A stretch of DNA of 64,000 bases from Coriobacteriaceae bacterium. GTDB lineage: Bacteria > Actinomycetota > Coriobacteriia > Coriobacteriales > QAMH01. How positions within the stretch are numbered: the first letter of the stretch is position 1; each line of letters starts with the position of its first letter. The notes beneath the pieces were generated by a model. That model worked only from the letters and a program-made list of their open reading frames with translations, was not told the DNA's origin and ran no database searches. The DNA is taken from contig DAJPGJ010000001.1 of NCBI GenBank assembly GCA_025992705.1, positions 1,550,001-1,614,000 of the forward strand, read 5' to 3'. Positions 43,218-51,590 of this stretch are shown here, in pieces. The position numbers were made by a program, and so were the translations under genes.

Positions 43218-45083
43218 ATGACGCTAATGGAAATCGAACGCCCGACGGCAGCGCATGCCGTCATGGAGGATGTGTGCGACACGATCGCGCGCAGGGCGCA
43301 GTCCGGATCGGTGGGCACCTGCCCCGTCGAGCTCACGGACGCGTTCGTCAGCCTATCCGCCTCGCAATCTTGCGGCAAGTGCGTCCCCTGCCGCGTGGGA
43401 CTTGCCCAGATGCGCAACCTCGTGGAGGCCATCCTCGACGGGCGCGCGAACGAGCGCGACATCGACGTGCTCGAACGCACCGCACGTAGCGCCTACCTGA
43501 GTGCCGACTGCGCCATCGGCTACGAGGCCGGTGCCATGGTGCTGCGGGCCGTGAAGGGCTTCCGCGACGACTTCGTCTCCCACGCCACGCAGGGTCGTTG
43601 CACGGCCGGCGCGCGCAACGCCGTGCCCTGCCGCGCGGCATGCCCCGCGCACGTCGACATTCCCGGCTACGTCGCCCTGGTCCACGCGGGCCGCTACGAC
43701 GACGCCGTGCGCCTCATCCGCAAGGACAACCCATTCCCGCTTGCCTGCGGCCTCATCTGCGAGCATCCCTGCGAGCTCGCATGCAGACGCGGCGTGGTGG
43801 ACGACGCCATCAACATCCGCGCCCTCAAGCGCTATGCGGTGGATAACGCGTCCGAAATGTTCGAACTCGACTCCGACGGCACACCCGCCGAGCCCTCGAA
43901 GCCCTTCCACTACCCCGCCACCGGCAAGCGCGTCGCCGTCATCGGCGGCGGCCCGGCCGGCCTCACCGCCGCGTACTACCTCGCGCTCATGGGGCACTCC
44001 CCCGTCGTGTTCGAGCAGCGCGAGCATCTGGGCGGCATGATGCGCTACGGCATTCCCGCCTATCGCTTCCCGCGTCCCGAGCTCGAGCGCGAGGTCGACT
44101 GGATCGTCTCGCAGGGCATCGAGCTGCACATGGGCACGACCGTTCCCAACGACGTGACCCTGGGCGAGCTGCGCCGCGACTTCGACGCCGTCTACATCGC
44201 CATCGGAGCGCATAACGAGAAGACGCTCGGCATCGAGGGCGAAAACGCCGAGGGCGTGCTCTCGGCCGTCGAGATGCTGCGTGCCATTGGCGACGGCTTC
44301 ATGCACGACTTCGCCGGCCAGCGCATCGTCGTCGTGGGTGGCGGCAACGTGGCCATGGACGTGGCCCGCACCTCGCTACGCCTGGGCGCCGAGTCCGTCA
44401 CCGTGGTCTACCGCCGGCGCATCGAGGACATGACGGCGCAGCGCGAGGAGATCGACGGCGCCATCGCCGAAGGCTGCGAGATCATGGAACTCGCCGCTCC
44501 GCTACGCGTCATCGAGAAGGATGGCTGCGTCACGGGCCTCGAGGTCCAGCCCCAGATCATCGGGCAGTTCGACCGCGGACGCCCCAAGCCCATCAAGGCC
44601 GACAAACCGCCCCAGACGATCGAATGCGACCGCGTGCTCATGGCCGTGGGCCAGGCCGTCGGCGCGTCCGAGCTGGGAAGCGAGGAGCTGCCGGTCGAAT
44701 GGGGCAAGGTCGTGACCAGTCCGTTCGGCCAGGTCGAGGGCATGGAAGGCGTGTTCTGCGGAGGCGACTGCGAGAGCGGTCCGGCAACGGTCATCCGCGC
44801 CATCGCCGCCGGCAAGGCCGCCGCGCGCAACATCGACGAGTTCCTCGGCTACGACCACGTCATCGAAACCGACGTGGAGGTTCCCGACGCCCGTGCCACC
44901 GACCGCATGCCCTGCGGCCGCTCCAACACGACCGAGCGAAGCGCCGAGGCACGCCGCCGCGACTTCGCGATGATGGAACGCGGCCTCACCGACCAGGAAG
45001 CTGCCCAAGAGTCCAACCGCTGCCTGCGCTGCGACAAGTTCGGCCTAGGCGCGTTTCGTGGAGGGAGGGAGTTCTCATGGTAA
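43218..45083 (+). CDS. FAD/NAD(P) oxidoreductase with NuoF-type Fe-S domain (hydrogenase partner)
   Basis: 621 residues. Residues 40-125 match the C-terminal iron-sulfur domain of NuoF/HydB (SCGKCVPCRVG, fourth Cys near 98), without its FMN/NADH domain. From residue 128 it is a GltD/NfnB-like oxidoreductase: Cys cluster CRAACPAHVDIPGYVALV and CGLICEHPCELACRRGV, FAD site VAVIGGGPAGLTAAYYL, NAD(P) site IVVVGGGNVAMDVARTSL and final GGDCESGPATVIRAI. It overlaps hydA by 7 bases. The pair resembles glutamate-synthase-linked (group A2) [FeFe]-hydrogenases; it probably passes electrons between NAD(P)H and the hydrogenase, perhaps by bifurcation. Confidence 0.9.
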   Translation: MTLMEIERPTAAHAVMEDVCDTIARRAQSGSVGTCPVELTDAFVSLSASQSCGKCVPCRVGLAQMRNLVEAILDGRANERDIDVLERTARSAYLSADCAIGYEAGAMVLRAVKGFRDDFVSHATQGRCTAGARNAVPCRAACPAHVDIPGYVALVHAGRYDDAVRLIRKDNPFPLACGLICEHPCELACRRGVVDDAINIRALKRYAVDNASEMFELDSDGTPAEPSKPFHYPATGKRVAVIGGGPAGLTAAYYLALMGHSPVVFEQREHLGGMMRYGIPAYRFPRPELEREVDWIVSQGIELHMGTTVPNDVTLGELRRDFDAVYIAIGAHNEKTLGIEGENAEGVLSAVEMLRAIGDGFMHDFAGQRIVVVGGGNVAMDVARTSLRLGAESVTVVYRRRIEDMTAQREEIDGAIAEGCEIMELAAPLRVIEKDGCVTGLEVQPQIIGQFDRGRPKPIKADKPPQTIECDRVLMAVGQAVGASELGSEELPVEWGKVVTSPFGQVEGMEGVFCGGDCESGPATVIRAIAAGKAAARNIDEFLGYDHVIETDVEVPDARATDRMPCGRSNTTERSAEARRRDFAMMERGLTDQEAAQESNRCLRCDKFGLGAFRGGREFSW

Positions 45084-46942
45084 ACGTAACGGTCAACGGA
45101 ACGCCCGTCGCGCTCCCGGAAGGTTCCAAGATCATCGAGGCGGTCTTCGCCTCGGGCAACTACGTGCCCACGCTCTGCGGGCTCGAGGGCATAAGCGACA
45201 TCGGCGCGTGCCGCGTGTGCGTCGTCGAGGTCGAGGGCATCGAGCGCCTCGTGCCCGCCTGCAACACCGCGCTCGAGGAGGGCATGGTCATCCGCACCGA
45301 CACCCCGCGCGTGCTCGAGGCACGCCGCGTCAACGTCTCGTTGTTGCTTTCCCAGCATGACGTGCAATGCGCGACCTGCGTGCGCAACGGCAACTGCGTG
45401 CTGCAGGACCTCGCGCAGGACCTCAACATCCTCGACGTCCCCTACGAGAAGGAACCGACCTTCACGCCCTGGGACAAGAGCTTCCCGCTCATCCGCGACA
45501 GCTCGAAGTGCGTGCGCTGCCTGCGCTGCGTGCAGGTGTGCCACAAGGTGCAGGGCTGCGACGTATGGGACATCAAGAACCGCGCGACGCGCCTGGACGT
45601 GGGCGTGCGCGACGGACTGCCCATCGAGGAGGCCGGTTGCACGCTCTGCGGCCAGTGCATCACCCACTGCCCCACCGGTGCGCTGCGTGCCCGCGACGAC
45701 ATCGATGCCGTGCTCGAGGCGCTCGCCGACCCGGACGTGGTATGCGCGGTGCAGGTCGCCCCGGCGGTGCGCACGTCGTGGGGCGAGACGCTCGACCTGC
45801 CAGCAGAGCTCGCGACCGAGGGACGCCTGGCGGCCACCTTCCGCGCGCTCGGCTTCGACTACGTCTTCGACACGAACTTCGGCGCCGACATGACGATCAT
45901 GGAGGAGGGCAGCGAGCTGCTCGAGCGCCTGGATGGCCAGGGCACCATGCCCATGTTCACGTCATGCTGCCCGGGCTGGGTGCGCTACCTCAAGATCAAG
46001 CATCCCGACAAGCTCGCCCATCTCTCGAGCGCCAAGTCGCCGCAGCAGATGTTCGGCGCGCTGCTCAAGGAGTACGTCGGTCCCAAGCTCGGCATGGTGC
46101 CGCCCAAGGAGGGCACCCACGTGCTCGAAGGCGTACGCGAGGGTGCGGGCCTGGGCATCGGCGTGGACACCAACCCCGTCGGCACCGGCGCCAATGACGA
46201 CGCATCCGTGGCGGCAGCCGGCGAGACGGGCTTCGCGACGTCGGCGCCGATGGGCACGCGCATCTTCAACGTGTCGTGCATGCCGTGCGTGGCCAAGAAG
46301 TACGAGGCCGCCGTCGAGGAGATGGTGCGCGAGACCGAACCCGACGTCGACGCGGTGCTCACCGTGCGCGAGCTCGGCAGGCTCATCCGCCTCATGCACG
46401 TCAACATCGCCGCGCTTGACGAGACGTCCTTCGACGACCCGATGAACGAGGGTTCCGGTGCCGCCGTGATCTTCGGCGCAACCGGCGGCGTCATGGAAGC
46501 CGCGCTGCGCAGCGCCTACTATCTCGTCAACGGAACCAACCCCGACCCCGATGCCTTCACCGAGGTGCGTGGCCTGGACGGTTGGAAGGAGAAGACCTTC
46601 GACCTTGGCGGCAGCGAGGTGCGCATCGCGGTGGCAAGCGGCCTGGCGAATGCCGAGAAGCTCTTGGCGGCCATCGATGCCGGCGAGGTCGAGTACGACT
46701 TCGTCGAGGTCATGGCGTGCCCGGGCGGATGCGCCGGCGGAGGCGGACAGCCCATCCACGAGGCACGCGAGATGGCAGGCGAGCGCGGCCGGACGCTCTA
46801 CGCACTGGACCGCACGCGTCCGACGCGCTTTAGCCACGAGAACCCCAACGTGGCCACGTGCTACGAGGAGTTCCTGGGCGAGCCGCTCTCGCATCTGGCC
46901 CACGATCTGCTCCACACCGACCAGGAGCAGTGGACGCTGTAG
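45077..46942 (+). CDS. hydA: [FeFe]-hydrogenase catalytic subunit
   Basis: 621 residues. N-terminal [2Fe-2S] domain (Cys 34, 45, 48, 62), His-ligated [4Fe-4S] site (HDVQCATCVRNGNC, 94-107), two [4Fe-4S] sites (CVRCLRCVQVC, 145-155; CTLCGQCITHC, 188-198). H-cluster motifs TSCCPGW (295-301), MPCVAKKYE (402-410) and VMACPGGCAGGGGQP. All ligands are present. Between the first and second H-cluster motifs lie about 50 extra residues (PKEGTHVLEGVREGAGLG and following) not found in standard enzymes. It evolves or takes up H2. The ATG has GGAGGGAG upstream. No maturase genes are in this window. Confidence 0.94.
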   Translation: MVNVTVNGTPVALPEGSKIIEAVFASGNYVPTLCGLEGISDIGACRVCVVEVEGIERLVPACNTALEEGMVIRTDTPRVLEARRVNVSLLLSQHDVQCATCVRNGNCVLQDLAQDLNILDVPYEKEPTFTPWDKSFPLIRDSSKCVRCLRCVQVCHKVQGCDVWDIKNRATRLDVGVRDGLPIEEAGCTLCGQCITHCPTGALRARDDIDAVLEALADPDVVCAVQVAPAVRTSWGETLDLPAELATEGRLAATFRALGFDYVFDTNFGADMTIMEEGSELLERLDGQGTMPMFTSCCPGWVRYLKIKHPDKLAHLSSAKSPQQMFGALLKEYVGPKLGMVPPKEGTHVLEGVREGAGLGIGVDTNPVGTGANDDASVAAAGETGFATSAPMGTRIFNVSCMPCVAKKYEAAVEEMVRETEPDVDAVLTVRELGRLIRLMHVNIAALDETSFDDPMNEGSGAAVIFGATGGVMEAALRSAYYLVNGTNPDPDAFTEVRGLDGWKEKTFDLGGSEVRIAVASGLANAEKLLAAIDAGEVEYDFVEVMACPGGCAGGGGQPIHEAREMAGERGRTLYALDRTRPTRFSHENPNVATCYEEFLGEPLSHLAHDLLHTDQEQWTL

Positions 46943-46984
46943 AGGCTCGGAGCTCTCAAATTACGATTGCGCGCGCAAAAACCG

Positions 46985-47117
46985 CGGAAGTCTAGGATGC
47001 GAATACGCCACGGACGAGCCGCACGCGCAAAAACCACGGAAGTCTAGGATTTGAGCACGGGAATCCTAGACTTCCGTCATATATGCGCTCGGAGCTCCCG
47101 CGAATCCTAGACTTTCG
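46985..47117. repeat. Four copies of GGAAGTCTAGGAT, direct and inverted
   Basis: CGGAAGTCTAGGAT occurs at 46985 and 47037 (direct), and inverted as ATCCTAGACTTCCG at 47063-47076 and, with one change, at 47104-47117. The middle pair makes a strong hairpin with a 9-12 base loop about 100 bases after hydA. The flanks GCGCAAAAACC are also repeated. It may end hydA transcription, but the multiple copies point to a repetitive element. Confidence 0.75.
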
Positions 47118-47165
47118 CGAAAAGTGCGCATGGCAGGGGCGCGATGACGCGTCGGCGGGTACAAT

Positions 47166-47330
47166 ATACAGCGAATTGGCTTACGGGCCGCCTCCGATAG
47201 GCGGTGCCTCGTAGAGGCCTCGGGGAATGCGGGTGCAAATCCCGCGCTATACCAGTAACCGTAAGGCGCCGCATGCGTGCGGCCGAAGTCGGACTACCGA
47301 GCCATGACCGAAAGCCCTGGATGAAAGAGG
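47166..47330 (+). promoter_or_regulatory. Adenosylcobalamin-type riboswitch
   Basis: The leader of the DUF4430/ECF operon contains the core features of cobalamin riboswitches: GGGAATGCGGGTGCAAATCC (the GGTGCAAATCC box), then CCAGTAACCGTAAG and the distal GAAGTCGGACTACCGAGCC, with intervening stems such as GCCGCCTCC...GGCGGT and GCCTCGTAGAGGC. It ends about 15 bases before the ATG, so translational control by sequestering the AAGAGG site is likely. A TACAAT at 47160-47165 may be the -10. This predicts that the operon is turned off by B12. Confidence 0.8.
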
Positions 47331-47336
47331 TCTATC

Positions 47337-47786
47337 ATGAAACGTCTTTTTGCATGCATTGCCGCCTGCGCGCTCTTCGCCTCGCTGGCACTTGCCGGTT
47401 GTGGCTCGAATGCCCCGGCATCGTCGAGCGCGGCGAGCACGCAAGGCTCCTCCGCCGCCGCGGCGGCGAGCCAACAGGCTGACCAGCCCGGTGAGCTCAT
47501 CGAGACCAAGGCGACGATTACGGATGCCGACGGAAACACCACGAGCTACACCGTCCAGATACCGGCAGCCGATGCGACGGCGCTTGCCGTGCTCGAGGCA
47601 ACCGATGCCGAAGTCGCCACCGAGAACAGCCAGTACGGCACGTACATCACCGCCATCAACGGCATCGCGGCCGAGGGCAATTCGGGTTGGGTCTACACGG
47701 TCAACGGCGAGCAGGTCATGGAAGCCGTCGACGTCTGTCCCGTGGCAGCCGGTGATACCGTGGAGTTCTCCTTCATCACGATGTAG
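47337..47786 (+). CDS. DUF4430 (transcobalamin-like) lipoprotein
   Basis: 149 residues. Lipoprotein signal MKRLFACIAACALFASLALA followed by lipobox Cys (LALAGC), a long Ala/Ser-rich tether (residues 22-48), then a DUF4430 domain (ATALAVLEATDAEVATENSQ, YITAINGIAAEGNSGWVYTV, NGEQVMEAVDVCPVAAGDTV). DUF4430 corresponds to the C-terminal domain of transcobalamin/intrinsic factor. Under a cobalamin riboswitch and first in an ECF operon, it is best read as a surface B12-capturing protein. Followed 10 bases later by ecfT. Confidence 0.85.
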   Translation: MKRLFACIAACALFASLALAGCGSNAPASSSAASTQGSSAAAAASQQADQPGELIETKATITDADGNTTSYTVQIPAADATALAVLEATDAEVATENSQYGTYITAINGIAAEGNSGWVYTVNGEQVMEAVDVCPVAAGDTVEFSFITM

Positions 47787-47795
47787 CGCACGCGC

Positions 47796-48704
47796 ATGCG
47801 CCCCGATGCCTTCTCGACACATCATCCTGCGGTGACGCTCACCTTCTTCGTGGGCGTCATCGTGTTGTGCGTGCTCGTGCAGCAACCCGTCGTGCAAGCG
47901 GCGGGCCTCATGGGTGCGGTGCTCTACTACCTGTGTCTGCGCGGGCGCGATGCCTGGCGCCTGCTTGCGGCGATGGCATTGGCGCTCGTCGTGCTTGCCA
48001 CGATCAACCCCCTCTTCAACACGCTTGGCGACACCGCGCTCTTCACGTACCTGGGCGCACGCCCCTACACGCTCGAGGCGCTCGCCTACGGTGCGTCGAC
48101 CGCGACCATGTTCGTGAGCGTCATGCTGTGGTTTGCCTGCTATGCGCAGGTGATGAGCACGGACAAGTTCACGTACCTCTTTGGCCGCCGGGCACCAGCG
48201 CTCACGCTCGTGCTGACGATGACGCTACGCCTCGTGCCGAGTTACGGACGCAAGGCCCGACAGATTTCGACAGCGCGGCGCTGCGTCGGCCTGTCGATGA
48301 CGCAGGGCAGCGTACGCGAACGTGCGCGGGATGGGGCTTCGCTGCTCTCGGCGCTCACGAGCTGGGCGCTCGAGGGTGCCGTGACCACGGCCGACTCGAT
48401 GCGTTCGCGCGGTTACGGCGCGCGGACTAGCGGCGACTCATCGACTCCGGGGCGCTACCTGCAATGCCGCTTCCGCATGCGCGATGCGCTGTTGCTCGCC
48501 CTCATGGTCGCGTGCGTTATCGTCACCTGCATCGCCCTCGCGAGCGGCGCGCTTGCCGTGAGCTACGTGCCCGCCATCGACATCCCCACGCTCTCGCCGC
48601 TTGGCATCGGCGCGCTCGTGGCGTGTACGGTGCTCGTGCTCGTGCCATCTGCCATCGATGCGAAGGAGGCGATTGCATGGCGCTCTTCGCTCTCGAACAT
48701 CTGA
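47796..48704 (+). CDS. ecfT: ECF transporter transmembrane component
   Basis: 302 residues with five or six hydrophobic segments. Coupling motifs of EcfT are visible: LRLVPSYGRKARQISTARRC and ADSMRSRGYGARTS (Ala-Arg-Gly type helices that contact the ATPases). The N-terminal part has FFVGVIVLCVLVQQP. The end overlaps the ecfA start by 28 bases. It converts ATPase movement into toppling of the S component in the membrane. Confidence 0.9.
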   Translation: MRPDAFSTHHPAVTLTFFVGVIVLCVLVQQPVVQAAGLMGAVLYYLCLRGRDAWRLLAAMALALVVLATINPLFNTLGDTALFTYLGARPYTLEALAYGASTATMFVSVMLWFACYAQVMSTDKFTYLFGRRAPALTLVLTMTLRLVPSYGRKARQISTARRCVGLSMTQGSVRERARDGASLLSALTSWALEGAVTTADSMRSRGYGARTSGDSSTPGRYLQCRFRMRDALLLALMVACVIVTCIALASGALAVSYVPAIDIPTLSPLGIGALVACTVLVLVPSAIDAKEAIAWRSSLSNI

Positions 48705-50401
48705 GCTTCAGCTATCCCGATGCCACGGTGCCCGCACTCGACGAGCTTAGCCTCGAGGTCGAGCGCGGCGAGTACCTCTGCGTCTGCGGCAAGAGCGGTT
48801 GCGGCAAGACGACGTTCCTGCGCCAGCTCAAGAGCGTGCTCGCCCCCTTCGGACAGCGTTCGGGCGCCATCTTGCTCGATGGCGTTTCCCTGGACGAGGT
48901 GCCGCTTGAGACCCAGGCCCGGCGCATCGGCTTCGTCATGCAGGACCCGGATGCGCAGATCGTGACCGACAAGGTATGGCACGAGCTCGCCTTCGGACTG
49001 GAAAGCATCGGTTGCCCTTCGCCGGTGCTCCGCCTGCGCGTGGCGGAGATGGCAAGCTACTTCGGCATATCCGACTGGTTCGACCGCGACGTCTCCGAGC
49101 TCTCCGGCGGGCAGAAGCAACTCCTCAACCTGGCCGGCGTGATGGCCATGCAGCCTGACGTGCTCGTCTGCGACGAGCCGACAAGCCAGCTCGACCCCAT
49201 CGCGACGGCGAGCTTCCTCGACACGCTGCGTCGACTCAATCGCGAGCTCGGCGTGACCGTCATCATCAGCGAACATCGCCTCGAGGATGTCTTCGCGCAG
49301 GCCGACCGCGCGCTCGTTCTCGACGAGGGGCGCATGATGGCTTATGGCACGCCGCGCGAAGTGGCGGCCCGCCTATACGCGACGGACGATGACATGACGC
49401 GTGCGTTGCCTTCGCCAGTGCGCGTGTTCTATGGGGTGGGACAAGGGGACAGGTCATTTGTCCCACTGGAATCCAGTGGGACAAATGACCTGTCCCCTTG
49501 TCCCACCCGATGCCCGCTCACGGTACGCGAGGGACGCACGTGGCTTGTCGAACGCGTGCTCGCCAAACCGCCCGCACGCGTGAACATCCCCGACAGCAAC
49601 GACGACATGGACGCGCGCAAACCCGTCGTGGAACTCCGCGACCTGTGGTTTCGTTACGAGCGACAGGCACCCGACGTACTGCGCGGCCTGGACCTGCGCG
49701 TGCCGCAAGCCACGCTCTTCGCGCTCGTGGGCGGCAACGGCAGCGGCAAGTCGACACTGCTCAGGTGCCTTTGCGGCGTACAGCGTCCCTATCGCGGCAA
49801 GATGCGCGTGCTCGGCCACAAGCGAGGGTCGGACAAAGGCACCGGGCGGCTCCGGGAGGGCGTCGCCATGCTGCCCCAGGACCCGGCCAACCTCTTCTCG
49901 AAGAACAGCGTGCACGAGGAGCTCGCCGAGATGCTCGCAGCTCAGGGGCTTGATGCGAGCGAAAACGCACGGCGCTGCGCGGCCATGGCGCACGATTGCG
50001 GCATCGAAAGGCTACTCGATGCACACCCCCGCGATCTGTCCGGCGGCGAGCAGCAACGCGTGGCACTCGCCAAGGTGCTCCTGACCGAGCCGCGTCTGCT
50101 CCTGCTCGACGAGCCGACCAAGGGCATCGACGCCTTCTTCAAGCACGAGCTCGCCGTATTGCTGCATCGCCTAACCGAGCGCGATGTCTCCATCATCATG
50201 GTCTCGCACGACATCGAGTTCTGCGCGCGTTATGCGGACTTCGTCGGCCTGCTTTTCGACGGCAGCGTCGTGACCACGGCAACCCCGCGCCGTCTCTTCT
50301 CGGACAGCGGGTTTTACACGACGGCTGCCAATCGCATGAGCCGCAGCGTGTTTGCCGGCGCCATCACGGACGAGGACGTGATCGAGCTGTGTCTGAGCTA
50401 A
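48677..50401 (+). CDS. ecfA: ECF transporter ATPase, EcfA-EcfA' fusion
   Basis: 574 residues, two ABC ATPase domains in one chain. Domain 1: Walker A GKSGCGKTT, VMQDPDAQIV, signature SELSGGQKQLLN, VLVCDEPTSQLD, ISEHRLED. Domain 2: GGNGSGKSTLL, MLPQDPANLF, DLSGGEQQRVALAKVL, LLLLDEPTKGID, VSHDIEF. All catalytic residues present. The linker between the domains is coded by a 75-bp palindrome (GQGDRSFVPLESSGTNDLS). The start ATG follows GAAGGAGG. It powers the cobalamin ECF transporter of this operon. Confidence 0.92.
   Translation: MALFALEHLSFSYPDATVPALDELSLEVERGEYLCVCGKSGCGKTTFLRQLKSVLAPFGQRSGAILLDGVSLDEVPLETQARRIGFVMQDPDAQIVTDKVWHELAFGLESIGCPSPVLRLRVAEMASYFGISDWFDRDVSELSGGQKQLLNLAGVMAMQPDVLVCDEPTSQLDPIATASFLDTLRRLNRELGVTVIISEHRLEDVFAQADRALVLDEGRMMAYGTPREVAARLYATDDDMTRALPSPVRVFYGVGQGDRSFVPLESSGTNDLSPCPTRCPLTVREGRTWLVERVLAKPPARVNIPDSNDDMDARKPVVELRDLWFRYERQAPDVLRGLDLRVPQATLFALVGGNGSGKSTLLRCLCGVQRPYRGKMRVLGHKRGSDKGTGRLREGVAMLPQDPANLFSKNSVHEELAEMLAAQGLDASENARRCAAMAHDCGIERLLDAHPRDLSGGEQQRVALAKVLLTEPRLLLLDEPTKGIDAFFKHELAVLLHRLTERDVSIIMVSHDIEFCARYADFVGLLFDGSVVTTATPRRLFSDSGFYTTAANRMSRSVFAGAITDEDVIELCLS
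49434..49508. repeat. 75-bp near-perfect palindrome inside ecfA
   Basis: The arms GGGTGGGACAAGGGGACAGG and their complement meet near 49471 with only the central base unpaired. 75 bases are exactly 25 codons and no stop appears in the reading frame used. The core GGACAGGTCATTTGTCCC is also in the intergenic palindrome at 34887-34928. Confidence 0.85.
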
Positions 50402-51141
50402 ACGGGAAGCGAAATAGGCAAGCAGCTGCCCGTCGGCGCATGGCCCTCGCATGGACCCTGTCGCTTGCGTGCGCAGTCGCGAGCGTCGTTATCAGCGCGC
50501 TCGTAGGCGGCAAGGCGTACGTAATCGCGAGCGTCATCGTGGTGCTTTGCACCATCGTCCCCTTCTTCGCGATCTTCGAGGCGCGGCGCCCCCAGGCGCG
50601 CGAGCTCGTCATGCTCGCGGTCATGTGTGCCCTGGCGGTGGCGGCACGCGCGGCCTTCATCTGGCTGCCGGGCTTCAAGCCAATGGCGGCCATCATCATG
50701 ATCGCGGGTATCGCCTTCGGGCCGTCATCAGGCTTTCTGGTCGGTTCGCTTGCGGCGCTCACGAGCAACTTCATCTTCGGTCAAGGCCCCTGGACGCCCT
50801 GGCAGATGCTCGCCTTCGGGCTCTGCGGCCTCGTCTTCGGAGCGCTCGCCCAACGCGGCCTGATACGCCGCGAGAAGCTGAGCGTGCGGGCCCGCGTGGG
50901 GGTGGCCGCAAGCGGCGCCGTCTTCGTCGTGCTCGTCGCGGGGCCCATCCTCGACACGAGCTCACTTTTCTTCATGCTCTCGCGCATCACGCCCGAAGCC
51001 ATCATCGCCGTCTATCTCGCCGGCTTCCCGATGAACTGCATCCAGGCGGCCGCGACATTCGTCACGCTGTTGCTCGTGGCAAACCCCCTGCTCGACAAGC
51101 TCACCCGCGTGCAACGCAAGTACGGTATGCTCGTGCGCTGA
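50389..51141 (+). CDS. ECF transporter S component, probable cobalamin binder
   Basis: About 250 residues from a GTG overlapping the ecfA end, or 233 from ATG at 50440. Six hydrophobic segments; ELVMLAVMCALAVAARAAFI, FKPMAAIIMIAGIAFGPSSG and FLVGSLAALTSNFIFGQGPW follow the usual S-component layout, with WTPWQMLAFGLCGLVFGAL after it. It binds the vitamin in the membrane. B12 specificity is inferred from the riboswitch and the DUF4430 lipoprotein; the QueT/CbrT-like group is the closest I can name. Confidence 0.85.
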   Translation: MSELNGKRNRQAAARRRMALAWTLSLACAVASVVISALVGGKAYVIASVIVVLCTIVPFFAIFEARRPQARELVMLAVMCALAVAARAAFIWLPGFKPMAAIIMIAGIAFGPSSGFLVGSLAALTSNFIFGQGPWTPWQMLAFGLCGLVFGALAQRGLIRREKLSVRARVGVAASGAVFVVLVAGPILDTSSLFFMLSRITPEAIIAVYLAGFPMNCIQAAATFVTLLLVANPLLDKLTRVQRKYGMLVR

Positions 51142-51302
51142 GCCTCATACTCGCCGTTCAGGTGCTCATACCTGGGTACTGAAATTGGAGAATCCCCACT
51201 ACGAAACGCGCAAACTCGGTCGCGCCCATTTATAGGACGAGTAAAATATTCACGTGGACAGATAAGTCTGCACATGCACATCGTGAGGGAATGGAGTCCA
51301 TC

Positions 51303-51470
51303 ATGGTTGAGTTTGAGAAAGATCCCGATATCAGCACGGAGGAAGGCTACGGGACCGAGGACATCGATGTCATCGACACCGAAGTCGAGCTCGAGGAAGA
51401 TCCGGATGTCAGAACGGAGGAAGGCTACGGCAACATCGACCCGAACCGGGATACGGGTATGCCAGCCTAG
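51303..51470 (+). CDS. Small acidic protein with an internal repeat (55 aa)
   Basis: ATG with GGAG six bases upstream. The protein is about 40% Asp/Glu and consists of two units: KDPDISTEEGYGTEDID and EDPDVRTEEGYGNID, joined by VIDTEVELE. It has a good terminator 35 bases after the stop. No family is recognised. It could bind metal ions or a basic partner protein. Confidence 0.6.
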   Translation: MVEFEKDPDISTEEGYGTEDIDVIDTEVELEEDPDVRTEEGYGNIDPNRDTGMPA

Positions 51471-51504
51471 GCGCTAGAAGCCCATCACGACGATACACAT
51501 TCGA

Positions 51505-51548
51505 GGGGACGGCCTTCCCGTAACATGGGAGGGCCGTCCCCTTTTCTT
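51505..51548 (+). terminator. Rho-independent terminator
   Basis: GGGGACGGCC pairs with GGCCGTCCCC, with an inner TCCC/GGGA extension, followed by TTTTCTT. It ends the transcript of the small acidic protein and probably of the ECF operon. Confidence 0.8.
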
Positions 51549-51553
51549 GGATT

Positions 51554-51590
51554 GGGACAGATAAATAGCTTATTTGTCCTATTTTTTTTG
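51554..51590 (+). terminator. Second, AT-rich hairpin with T8 tract
   Basis: GGACAGATAA-ATAGC-TTATTTGTCC is followed by TATTTTTTTT, a second terminator directly after the first. Its outer GGGACA/TGTCC resembles the dispersed palindrome family. Confidence 0.65.
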
